Source of the DNA: Bin5 sp034422415
Lineage (GTDB): Bacteria > Chloroflexota > Anaerolineae > Caldilineales > Caldilineaceae
Length of the DNA: 64,000 nucleotides
Direction: 5' to 3'
Assembly: GCA_965202955.1 (NCBI GenBank)
Contig: OZ241871.1
Span: 434,001-498,000, forward strand
A program made the position numbers and the translations under genes. The number at the start of each line of letters is the position of its first letter. Position 1 is the stretch's first letter. Shown piece by piece: positions 45,211-53,678 of this stretch. Below the pieces are notes generated by a model. That model worked only from the letters and a program-made list of their open reading frames with translations, made no database searches and had not been told where the DNA came from.

Positions 45211-46281
45211 TCAGTCGTCTGTCTTCCGGGGGACGCCCAGGCCCGCAGGCGCTGCTGAAACTCCGCTGAGGTCCAGCTTGTCAGAAAAATGGCAGGCCGC
45301 ATAGTGATCAGCCTCGCCGTCGGCTGCAACCAGTACCGGGGCCTCCAAGCGGCACACCTCCTCCGCATACTGACACCGCGTATGAAATCGACAGCCCGCC
45401 GGCGGATTGGCCGAGCTTGGCACATCGCCCTCCAGGACGATGCGCGAACGGCTGCGCCCCGCTCCCGCACCCCTATAGGCGGGAATCGCCGACAGCAGCG
45501 CCTCGGTATAGGGGTGGCGCGGCCGCCCGAATAGGGCCTCCATCGTGCCAAACTCCACCAGCTGGCCCAGGTACATCACCCCCACCCGGTCGCTCAGATG
45601 CTGGACCACCGAGAGATCATGGGAAATGAACAGGTAGGTCAGATGCCTCTCCTGCTGCAACGTCTTCAGCAGATTGATGATCTGGGCCTGCACCGAAACA
45701 TCAAGCGCCGAAACCGGCTCATCACACACCACAAACTCCGGGTCCAGGCTCAACGCCCTCGCGATCGCGATGCGCTGCCTCTGGCCCCCGCTGAACTCGT
45801 GCGGATAGCGGTGGGTATAGCCACTGAATAGCCCCACCGACTCGAGCAGCGCAACCACCTTCTCCTGCCGGTCCGCCGCCCCGTGAATCTTCAGGAACTC
45901 GCCAACGATGTCGCCGACCGACATCCTCGGGTTCAACGACGAGAACGGGTCCTGGAAGATGATCTGCATTCGCCTGCGCATGCCCACCATCGCCGCGTGA
46001 TCCAGCTCGAAGAGGTCGGTCATGTCGCCGTCAAGACGGTAGCTCACGCTGCCGGCCGTGGCCGGAATCAACCGCAGGACCGTCCGGCCCAGGGTCGTCT
46101 TGCCGCAGCCGCTCTCGCCCACCAGCCCTACCGTTTCACCGCGGCGAATCTCCAGGCTTACACCGTCGACAGCCTTGACGTGCCCCACGACGCGGCGAAA
46201 GAACCCTCTCTTGACCGGAAACCAGGTCTTCAGATCATGGATCTGCACCAATGACTCTTCACTGTTGGCTTCGGCAGCCAT
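45211..46281 (-). CDS. Peptide-type ABC transporter ATP-binding protein, OppF/DppF-like
   Basis: 356 residues, ATG start. Walker A GESGCGKTT (Lys61), signature FSGGQRQRI, Walker B FVVCDEPVSALD, switch HDLSVV, and the C-terminal oligopeptide-transporter extension with CRFHTRCQYAEEVC, which in relatives binds an iron-sulfur cluster or metal. Forms a heterodimer with the OppD-like protein. With it, the only ATPase pair in the window, so it may energise other peptide-type importers here. Confidence 0.95.
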   Translation of the reverse strand: MAAEANSEESLVQIHDLKTWFPVKRGFFRRVVGHVKAVDGVSLEIRRGETVGLVGESGCGKTTLGRTVLRLIPATAGSVSYRLDGDMTDLFELDHAAMVGMRRRMQIIFQDPFSSLNPRMSVGDIVGEFLKIHGAADRQEKVVALLESVGLFSGYTHRYPHEFSGGQRQRIAIARALSLDPEFVVCDEPVSALDVSVQAQIINLLKTLQQERHLTYLFISHDLSVVQHLSDRVGVMYLGQLVEFGTMEALFGRPRHPYTEALLSAIPAYRGAGAGRSRSRIVLEGDVPSSANPPAGCRFHTRCQYAEEVCRLEAPVLVAADGEADHYAACHFSDKLDLSGVSAAPAGLGVPRKTDD

Positions 46282-46414
46282 CTTTCCTCTCGACCCCTTG
46301 GCCGCGCGCGAGCGGCGGCCAGCCTATCTGACGCCGGCTACCGGGCCGGCGGCAGCGGGCAAACGGCAAACCCTTTCAGCGAAAGCGCGCCCCTCGCGCC
46401 GGACGGGACCGCAT

Positions 46415-47410
46415 TCACAGTTCGTGCAGCCAGCATCTGACCTGGCTCTCCCCTTCCCTGAACAGCGGAGGAGCCTCCTTGCACTGCTCCCACGCATGCG
46501 GGCAGCGCGGCGCAAAGGCACACCCCTCCACGACCTCGAACGGCCCGGGAACCGTCCCCGGAATCGGAACAAGCTCCTCGCGGCTCGTCGCGTCCAGCTG
46601 TGGAAAACAGGAGAGCAGCCCTTGCGTGTAGGGATGCTTGGGGTTCTCAAAGATGCTCGTGACCGGGGCCTGCTCCACCACCTGCCCCAGGTACATCACC
46701 ACGACCTTCTCGCACAGCTCCCCCACCACGCCCAGATTGTGCGTGATCCACATGATCGCCATGCCGGTCTGCTCTCGGTACTGCTCAACCAGGTCCAGAA
46801 TCTGCGCCTGCACCGTCACGTCCAGCGCCGTCGTCGGCTCATCCGCGATCAACAGCCGGGGATTGCAGGTGATCGCCATCGCGATCATCACCCGCTGGCG
46901 CATGCCGCCGCTCAGTTCATGCGGATAGCGCTCTATCGCATCCTGCGGCTCGGGAATGCTGACACTCGCCAGCGCCTCGATCGCAAGCCCACGCGCCTCC
47001 TCCTTGGTCGCCTCCTGGTGGAGTTCAATCGCCTCCATGATCTGGTACCCGACCGTGAACGAAGGGTTCAGAGAGGTCATCGGCTCCTGAAAAACCATCG
47101 CCATGTCGCCGCCGCGAATGCTGCGCAGGTCCGCGCCGTCAAAGTCCAGCGGTACCACGTCGGTCTTCTCGCCGTCGCGCCACAGCCACACATGACCCTG
47201 TCGGATCCGCCCGTGCGGCCGCGGGACCAGCCGCATGACCGAGAGTGCCGTCACGCTCTTGCCGCAGCCGCTCTCGCCCACGACGCCCACGCTCTCACCC
47301 ATCCCAATCTCGAAATCCACGCCCCGCACCGCTCTGACCACACCTTCATGCGTGGCAAAATCTACGTGCAGGTCCTCTATCTCCAGCAGTGGATTCTGGG
47401 CCGCGCTCAC
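46415..47410 (-). CDS. Peptide-type ABC transporter ATP-binding protein, OppD/DppD-like
   Basis: 331 residues, GTG start. Walker A GESGCGKS (Lys51), signature LSGGMRQRV, Walker B LLIADEPTTALD, switch THNLGVV, and the C-terminal GCAFAPRCPHAWEQC extension. Partner of the OppF-like subunit downstream. Confidence 0.95.
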   Translation of the reverse strand: MSAAQNPLLEIEDLHVDFATHEGVVRAVRGVDFEIGMGESVGVVGESGCGKSVTALSVMRLVPRPHGRIRQGHVWLWRDGEKTDVVPLDFDGADLRSIRGGDMAMVFQEPMTSLNPSFTVGYQIMEAIELHQEATKEEARGLAIEALASVSIPEPQDAIERYPHELSGGMRQRVMIAMAITCNPRLLIADEPTTALDVTVQAQILDLVEQYREQTGMAIMWITHNLGVVGELCEKVVVMYLGQVVEQAPVTSIFENPKHPYTQGLLSCFPQLDATSREELVPIPGTVPGPFEVVEGCAFAPRCPHAWEQCKEAPPLFREGESQVRCWLHEL

Positions 47411-47530
47411 GAATGTTTCTCCCTTCCCACGAAGCTCTTTGCTATTCGCCCATCGCTGGGAGGCAGCCGCAACGACCCCCTCCCCAGCCAGACGCTTGCA
47501 CTCCGCCCCCTTACCCGCCGCGCCTTAATC

Positions 47531-48655
47531 TCAACTGTAAGGATCAGCCGCATCCCGCAGCCCGTCCCCTACAAAGTTGAAACAGAGCACAGAGAGAACG
47601 ATGAATACGCCAGGCAGCATGATCCACGGCGCCCTGATGATCGAGTCCACCGTCTGCGCATCCTGCATCAACAGACCCCAGCTCGTCATCGGCGGACGGA
47701 TCCCCAGCCCCAGGAAACTCAGTGCACTCTCCGCCAAAATCATGTCCGGCAATGCCAGCGTCGTCACCACGATGATGTGGCTCAACGTGTTCGGTATCAC
47801 ATGCTCCTGCATGATGTGTACCGTGCCGCCTCCCCCTCCCAGTGAAGCCGTGACGTAGTCCCGCTCCCGGATACTGAGTACCTGGCCGCGCACCTGCCGC
47901 GCCAGACCCGTCCACCCAATCAGGGCCAGCAGAGACACGATACCCCAATATGTGTAATGTGACGGCCACTCGCGCGGCAGGATCGCCGCCAACGCCAGCC
48001 ACAGTGGCAGTGTCGGTATCGTGCTGAGGACCTCGATCAGCCTTTGGATCATCATGTCCACCAGCCCGCCGAAATAGCCCGATACCACACCCAATATCGC
48101 GCCGAGCACAATGCTCAGAAAGACACCGAACAGCCCGATGCTCAGCGTAATCCGCCCCCCGTACAGAATGCGCGTCAGAAGGTCGCGGCCGCGGTAGTCG
48201 GTGCCGAACAACGCGATCGTACCCTCTCCCTCCACGCCGATCAACCTCCACGTCTCCTTGTTCCGGTCCGGACCGTGCAGCGCTTTCGGCCGCTTGACGA
48301 AGAAATAGATCGGGTAGATCTGCTCGGTATCCTCCGCGTACTCCCACTTGAGGATATCCATGTTCAGCTCCGATTTCATCGCGTAAGTGAACGGGCGCAG
48401 ATGAAACTTGCCTTCACTGTCGATGAAATGGACCTTCTGCGGCGGCATGTTCACATGCGGCAGAGTCTCCTGCGACAGATAGGGGGCGAAGAAACCGGCA
48501 AAAATAGTCGCCAGATAGGTCAGCACGAGGATGACCGTGGCCGCAATCGCCAGCTTGTGCCGCCTGAACTTGCGCCACGCCAACTCACGGGCCGTAACCA
48601 CGCGCGACGACTTGGCCCCGAATAGCTCCTCACCGGTTAACGCAGTCGACGTCAT
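47531..48655 (-). CDS. Peptide-type ABC transporter permease, DppC-like, with altered coupling loop
   Basis: 374 residues from ATG 48655 (MTSTALTGEELFG); an ATG four codons earlier is an alternative. Membrane segment near residues 35-55, then a periplasmic insert of about 100 residues before GTDYRGRDLLTR, longer than in classic DppC. The cytoplasmic coupling loop reads DYVTASLGGGGGTVHIM instead of the usual AARALGAS-type helix; EHVIPNTLSHI after it is normal. Either a genuine variant interface to the OppDF ATPases or a local sequence error. Confidence 0.9.
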   Translation of the reverse strand: MTSTALTGEELFGAKSSRVVTARELAWRKFRRHKLAIAATVILVLTYLATIFAGFFAPYLSQETLPHVNMPPQKVHFIDSEGKFHLRPFTYAMKSELNMDILKWEYAEDTEQIYPIYFFVKRPKALHGPDRNKETWRLIGVEGEGTIALFGTDYRGRDLLTRILYGGRITLSIGLFGVFLSIVLGAILGVVSGYFGGLVDMMIQRLIEVLSTIPTLPLWLALAAILPREWPSHYTYWGIVSLLALIGWTGLARQVRGQVLSIRERDYVTASLGGGGGTVHIMQEHVIPNTLSHIIVVTTLALPDMILAESALSFLGLGIRPPMTSWGLLMQDAQTVDSIIRAPWIMLPGVFIVLSVLCFNFVGDGLRDAADPYS

Positions 48656-48701
48656 GGCTCCATCCATCCATCCGGCATCGGCGCGCCTCCGCTCTCCGCC
48701 G

Positions 48702-49709
48702 TCATTCGAACGAAATCGTTGGATCAATCCGCACAAGCGCGATATCGGCCAGCAGATTGCCCACCTGCAGCACCAGCGCCGACATCACCAGAAAACTCCC
48801 CGCCAGGTATGAGTCCTGCATCACCAGCGCTGCATAAAATGTGTTCCCAACCGTCGGCAGACCCAGCACGATGCTGATGATGATTTCGCCCGATATCAGC
48901 GCCGGCAGCGAGGAACCGATGCGCATGATCAAAGGGTGCAGCGAATTTCGCAGAGCATGCCGGTAGATGACGATTCGCTCCGCCTGCCCCTTGGCGCGGG
49001 CGGTCTGAATATACGGCTGGCCCAATAGGTCCAGTAGGTTGCCCCGCACGATGCGGATGTTGGCCGCCGCGCCGGCCGTGCCGATGATCACGACCGGAAT
49101 CCAGAGATGATTCATGAGGTCCCAGAACTTGCCCCATGTCCATGCCGCGCCCACATACTCGGCCGAAAAGAGGCCCCCCACCTGCCCTTTGAACCCGAAT
49201 ACCACCAACGTCATCAGCAACAGGGCCAAAAAGAAGTTCGGCGTCGCCAGCCCGATGTATGAGAAGACACTGGCAATGTAGTCGACGATGCCGTACTGGT
49301 GCGTCGCCGCATACACGCCTACCACAAATCCGACCACCAACGAGAATACCATGCTCAAACTCGTCAACGCCAGCGTCCAGGCCATCTTCTCCCATATGAT
49401 CGTCGACACCGGGCGCAAATTCATAAACGCATAGCCAAAGTCACCGCGCGTGACGATCCCCTCCATCCAGACCCAATACCGCACCAGCATCGGCTTGTCC
49501 AGGCCGTAGAGCTCCCTCATCTTGTCCAGAAACTCCATCTGCGCCGCGACCGCCTCCTGCGTCATCTCCGTGCTCATTGCCTGCAGTCTCGCCATGTAGA
49601 CCGATACGAAATCGCCCGGCGCAAGATCAATAACCAGGAAACAGATGAAGGAAAGAACCAGCGTCACCGGGATCATGTAGATGATTCGTTTGATTATGTA
49701 GGCAAGCAT
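48702..49709 (-). CDS. Peptide-type ABC transporter permease, DppB-like
   Basis: 335 residues, ATG start. N-terminus MLAYIIKRIIYMIPVTLVLS with DLAPGDF, six membrane segments, coupling motif PYIQTARAKGQAERIV and RHALRNSLHPL. Pairs with the DppC-like subunit 46 bases downstream. Confidence 0.93.
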   Translation of the reverse strand: MLAYIIKRIIYMIPVTLVLSFICFLVIDLAPGDFVSVYMARLQAMSTEMTQEAVAAQMEFLDKMRELYGLDKPMLVRYWVWMEGIVTRGDFGYAFMNLRPVSTIIWEKMAWTLALTSLSMVFSLVVGFVVGVYAATHQYGIVDYIASVFSYIGLATPNFFLALLLMTLVVFGFKGQVGGLFSAEYVGAAWTWGKFWDLMNHLWIPVVIIGTAGAAANIRIVRGNLLDLLGQPYIQTARAKGQAERIVIYRHALRNSLHPLIMRIGSSLPALISGEIIISIVLGLPTVGNTFYAALVMQDSYLAGSFLVMSALVLQVGNLLADIALVRIDPTISFE

Positions 49710-49799
49710 GCTCGTCCCTTCATCTCATGATCAAACGCAGCCGCGATTCCCCACTGTACCCTGCCACTGCGCCCTGCGCCGCGCCCCACGGCGCCGCCT

Positions 49800-51368
49800 T
49801 CAGACGTCGCGGCAACAGCGAAAACCGATATAGGCCGAACGCGCCTCCGGTCTGGCCCAGTATCGGAAAAACAACGGGAAGAGAGGGAGATTGGCACAGG
49901 ACCCGCGCAGCACCCGGTAGCGCCGCACCCCGTCAAACCAGTCCGATGTCCACTGCCACACCTTTCCCAGCATCTCCCACGGCCCCTGCGGAGGCAGGCC
50001 GCCGCCGGGCGGCACCGGATAGATCTCCTTGTCGCCCCAGGGATAGACACGCCGGTCAACGCCGCGTGCAGCCCGCTCCCATTCGGCTTCGGTCGGCAGC
50101 CGTCTCCCCTCCCACTCGGCATAGGCGCGCGCATCATGCCACATAACTTTGGTTACCGGCTCGTGCTCCGTTCCCGCCAGCACACGGCCCGGCCAGTGGG
50201 GCGGCATCGGATGGCCAGTCTCCACAACGAAACACCAGTAGTCGTGATTGGTAACAAGGCGCTGGTCCATCTCGACCGCCCGCTCGAGCACCCTCCCGTC
50301 GCACGCCTCACCGTAGTAAAACCGACCCGGATCGATGCGAACAAGCGGCCGGCGGGCCGCGCGCGTCGATCGCGGATGCGGCCTCGCCTCGACCCGCGCG
50401 GGGGCGCGCTTCGCCTCATATCGGTCACCCCCTGCCGCACCTGCACGCTCTCCCCCGGGCGCTGAGCGCAGCTTCTCGACCAGGAACTCTTCAACAAGTG
50501 TGTTGTCTGTGCCCGCAATCAGATCGACATTTGCCTCGTTGCTCTGCTTTTCCAGCTTCGCCAGCCGTCCCAACCCGTCGACCGCCACACGGCTCGGCAC
50601 GACCGCGGCCATCCTCTCCACGCGCGCGTCGCCGGCGGCCAGGGCAAATGCCACAGTGCTGTAACATTTCTTCTGCTGCTCCATCAGCGCAAAGCGGTCC
50701 ACCATTGCCGGCGGCCTCCCTGCCGGCTGGCGCATAAGGTAGGCCCAGAATACCTCTTTGGCCAGAAAATCGCACAGGGGGTTGGCTGATCCTGTGAGCC
50801 TGAAAAAGTCGAACGGCCAGCTGGTGATGTCACAGGGTAGGAGCGTGACCGGCAGCCCCGATTCCAGCAGCACCTTCAGCGCAATCGGATCGTCGACCGC
50901 GTTGCGCTCCTCGTCCCTGATCTTATGCCCCGCATTCGATGCCAGCAGGTAGAGCCTCGCCGCCTTGCGCCGCATCAGATCCGGCCAGCGAACGTACGCA
51001 ACCGCTACGTCCGACATCGAACCCACAGCGATAATGTGGACGCGGCCCTCTCCCTCAAGCGCAACGCGCAGAAGCGCCAGCCCTTCCTCGCTGGAATTAT
51101 CCTGCGCCCCGTCGCGCTCATCCCGCATATGAAAGTTCTGCAGACCGTGTGCGTAGGGGCAGACCCTTCGGCTGAACTCCATCAGCTTGGCCAGGACGCG
51201 GTGCCCGTCCTGCGGCCGGCCGCGGCGGCCGGCGTTGTGGTCCAGTATGATGCCCCGGTGCTCGAACTCCGAGCAGGTCAGGTAGCAGGCGACGTCGAAG
51301 TGATCATCGGCGTCGCCTATATGGTAGTAGAGATCGGTGCTCAGTACAACCGGGACCTTTTCGCCCAT
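49800..51368 (-). CDS. Fusion of nucleoside-hydrolase-like and FGE-sulfatase-like domains
   Basis: 522 residues, ATG start. Residues 1 to about 300 resemble inosine/uridine-preferring nucleoside hydrolases: an N-terminal acidic cluster (STDLYYHIGDADDHFD) in the place of DTDxGxDDA, and a central AVGSMSDVAVA strand. A basic, low-complexity linker (about 300-350) follows. Residues 350-522 are a formylglycine-generating-enzyme (SUMF1) fold: RLPTEAEWERAARG, YPWGD, WEMLGKVWQWTSDWF and final YIGFRCCRDV. The active-site Cys pair of true FGE is missing (LFPLFFRYWAR there), so this half may only bind. I know of no standard protein with this order. Second gene of the importer in cluster F. Confidence 0.78.
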   Translation of the reverse strand: MGEKVPVVLSTDLYYHIGDADDHFDVACYLTCSEFEHRGIILDHNAGRRGRPQDGHRVLAKLMEFSRRVCPYAHGLQNFHMRDERDGAQDNSSEEGLALLRVALEGEGRVHIIAVGSMSDVAVAYVRWPDLMRRKAARLYLLASNAGHKIRDEERNAVDDPIALKVLLESGLPVTLLPCDITSWPFDFFRLTGSANPLCDFLAKEVFWAYLMRQPAGRPPAMVDRFALMEQQKKCYSTVAFALAAGDARVERMAAVVPSRVAVDGLGRLAKLEKQSNEANVDLIAGTDNTLVEEFLVEKLRSAPGGERAGAAGGDRYEAKRAPARVEARPHPRSTRAARRPLVRIDPGRFYYGEACDGRVLERAVEMDQRLVTNHDYWCFVVETGHPMPPHWPGRVLAGTEHEPVTKVMWHDARAYAEWEGRRLPTEAEWERAARGVDRRVYPWGDKEIYPVPPGGGLPPQGPWEMLGKVWQWTSDWFDGVRRYRVLRGSCANLPLFPLFFRYWARPEARSAYIGFRCCRDV

Positions 51369-51389
51369 AAACGCCCCCGCAAAGGCAAA

Positions 51390-51431
51390 AGAGGGGCGCT
51401 CTGCCGTCGTCGAAACGCAGGGCGCCCCTCT
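51390..51431 (-). terminator. Terminator-like hairpin after binding-protein gene
   Basis: Arms 51390-51404 and 51417-51431 pair over 15 bases with one mismatch, loop 12. On the minus strand the stem is followed by CTTTTGCC. It lies between the binding-protein stop and the next gene, so partial termination would raise the binding protein above the rest of the operon. Confidence 0.65.
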
Positions 51432-51458
51432 CCATTCCCGGGTTCTCCGCCTACACTG

Positions 51459-53456
51459 CTACTTCTGGTACCACTCCCAGATGCGGCTATGTATAAAGTA
51501 GGCCCAGCTGTAGGTGAAGCTCGGCCCCACGTGCGTGTTGTAGTAGGGGTGGTAGAGGCGCGGGTTGTTGCCGATGTCATTGCTGGCAACCACAAACGCG
51601 CGGAAGCCGGTCATCGGTATCCCGACCCGCCAGCCGTCCTGCGCAATCGCCTCGGCCAGCTGCCTCAACCCCTCCTCCTCGTCGATCTCGCCCGCCTCGT
51701 ACTTCTCAGAGAGGTCGAACCAGGCCTGCTGCCACACCAGCGGACTCTCCAACCCGGTCACCCGCTGGAAGTCCGGCACCGCATCCTCGCGTATCGGCAG
51801 CAGGAAGGAGTTCAACCTGCTTGCATCCAGGCTAATGCGCGTGTTGTGGTCGAAAGCAGGGCTTCGAATCAACGCATCGTAGTCGGCCGGACGCACGAAG
51901 TTCTCGTACATCAACGTCTCGTTCATCGGGTCCACCTCGACGTCGAAGCCGATGTCCTTCATCTGTTGCGCGAAGTCCTCACCGGTGCGCACACGGCTGG
52001 TGTCATGGATGGCAACCAGGATTCTCCAGCCGATCGGCTCGCCGGCACGCGGCTGACCGTCAGGAAACTCCCGCCAGCCGTCGCCGTCCGTATCGACGAC
52101 ACCGATCTCCTCCAGCAGCGCCAGGCCCGCTTCGGGGTCATGCGTGAGCTCGTACTGCGCATCCAGCTCAGGGAACCTCGACCGCAGTACGTCCGGCAAC
52201 GGCGACGTGTCCGGCACAACCACCGGCGAGACCCGCTCCGACATCCTCTGCCGGTCCATGATCATGCTCAGCGCATCGGTGAACTTCGGATTGTTGATCA
52301 GCCAGTTCATGCTCTCATCCAAATGGTCGAAGTTGAACCACAACCCATGGATGCGGCTGATCTCCGCGAACATGACCAGCGAGATGTCGGCCTCCTCCTC
52401 GTTCTGCTTGACGAGGCCGGCCTCCATCATCGACCCGCCATGCAGGTCCGCATGCAGCTCGCCCGAGACAAGACCGAGCGCGATCTCGCTTGGACTCGTC
52501 ACCAGCTTGAATACGAAGCGGTCGAAGTAGGGCAGCTGCTGACCGGCGGCGTCCACCTTCCAATAGTACGGGTTGCGCTCGCTCACCAGCTTGTCGCCCA
52601 CAATGCCGGTCGTGACCCACGGCGTCAGCACCGCCGGCCGGTCGCCGGGCAGCCGCGCTCCCTGCCAGTCCGCCAGCGTCGCCTCCGAATTGTAGTTCGG
52701 ATGCACCTTCTCCATCTCATGCTTCGGCAGCGTGTAGAACTGCTGCCAGCCGCTGCGCGGCACGAAGATCTCCGCCATCAGGTTCGGCGCCGGCTCCTCG
52801 GCGATCATCTTGAACGTGTACTCGTCGATCTGCTCGAAGGTGACCCCGCCGTACTGGTCAAATACCTTGCGGATGTTGGCCGACCTGGGGTTCGCCAGCT
52901 CGTCATTCATGATCACATCCTCAAATGTGAACATGATGTCGTCCGTCGTAAACGGCGCCCCGTCCGACCATCGGACCCCCGGCCGCAGATGGATCGTCGT
53001 CTCGCGGCCGTCATCGGAGATCTCCCAGTGCGTCGCCAGGTCCGGCTCCAGTACAGGCTCCTCCTCCACAGTGAAGATGGCCATGCCCTGGTAGGTCGCC
53101 AGCTGCAGACGGTTCAGGTTGCCTACCACGTACATGTTGAACGGGTAGTCGATCCCTTCCGTGATGTGGTGCGCCAGCGTGTCGCTGTAGTTGCCGATAT
53201 CCGGCGCCTTCGACACCACCGGCTCCGGTGGCAGACGCTCCTCCACCGGCGGCAGGTCACCGCTCGCGACCAGCGCCGCCAGCATCGGCGCCTCCTTGTA
53301 CCCCTCATCCATCTCCGCTTCCGCCGCGGCCGGCGCCGCGGCCTCCGGTGCGGCCGGCTCCGCGGCCGGCGCGCCGCAGGCTGACATGACCAGCGCCGCG
53401 ATCAGACCGATGCTCACCAACGCCAACCGATAGGAAAAACGTGACCTCTGCTTCAT
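51459..53456 (-). CDS. Peptide/nickel-type solute-binding lipoprotein (SBP family 5), large form
   Basis: 665 residues, ATG start. A Sec lipoprotein signal here rather than Tat: basic N-terminus, LALVSIGLIAALVMSAC lipobox, then a long Ala/Pro/Glu-rich linker. The family-5 signature follows (TTIHLRPGVRWSDG). Longer than the other two binding proteins of its type in the window. It heads the importer of cluster F; its promoter is at 53599-53628. Confidence 0.92.
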   Translation of the reverse strand: MKQRSRFSYRLALVSIGLIAALVMSACGAPAAEPAAPEAAAPAAAEAEMDEGYKEAPMLAALVASGDLPPVEERLPPEPVVSKAPDIGNYSDTLAHHITEGIDYPFNMYVVGNLNRLQLATYQGMAIFTVEEEPVLEPDLATHWEISDDGRETTIHLRPGVRWSDGAPFTTDDIMFTFEDVIMNDELANPRSANIRKVFDQYGGVTFEQIDEYTFKMIAEEPAPNLMAEIFVPRSGWQQFYTLPKHEMEKVHPNYNSEATLADWQGARLPGDRPAVLTPWVTTGIVGDKLVSERNPYYWKVDAAGQQLPYFDRFVFKLVTSPSEIALGLVSGELHADLHGGSMMEAGLVKQNEEEADISLVMFAEISRIHGLWFNFDHLDESMNWLINNPKFTDALSMIMDRQRMSERVSPVVVPDTSPLPDVLRSRFPELDAQYELTHDPEAGLALLEEIGVVDTDGDGWREFPDGQPRAGEPIGWRILVAIHDTSRVRTGEDFAQQMKDIGFDVEVDPMNETLMYENFVRPADYDALIRSPAFDHNTRISLDASRLNSFLLPIREDAVPDFQRVTGLESPLVWQQAWFDLSEKYEAGEIDEEEGLRQLAEAIAQDGWRVGIPMTGFRAFVVASNDIGNNPRLYHPYYNTHVGPSFTYSWAYFIHSRIWEWYQK

Positions 53457-53678
53457 TGTCTCTTCCTCCCTTTGGACTTGTGGCTGAACACTCGCTCGAC
53501 TACGACCGCTTGGACGAATACGCCGCCAGCGATCGCTGGAACTTACGCAACAAAGCCTGCTGCTATGCTGCCGTGGAGGCAGCTGCTCCGCAGCGCTGAG
53601 GATAACTGTATATGTTATTTTTTGTCAATCAGAACACCTGTGCGAACCCGGCCTCCTGCTCGCGCCCGCTCCAGGCCG
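53457..53678 (-). promoter_or_regulatory. Promoter of cluster F importer
   Basis: Minus strand -35 TTGACA (53628-53623), 18-base spacer rich in A/T, -10 TATCCT (53604-53599), leader about 135 bases. The leader is shorter than those of the T-tract promoters and lacks their upstream element, so a different control is likely. Confidence 0.5.

Noticed and set aside
50925..53384. 819-codon + strand frame opposite the family-5 binding protein
   Set aside because: Arg/His/Leu-rich translation typical of the antisense of a GC-rich gene; the minus-strand gene has a lipoprotein signal and family motifs.
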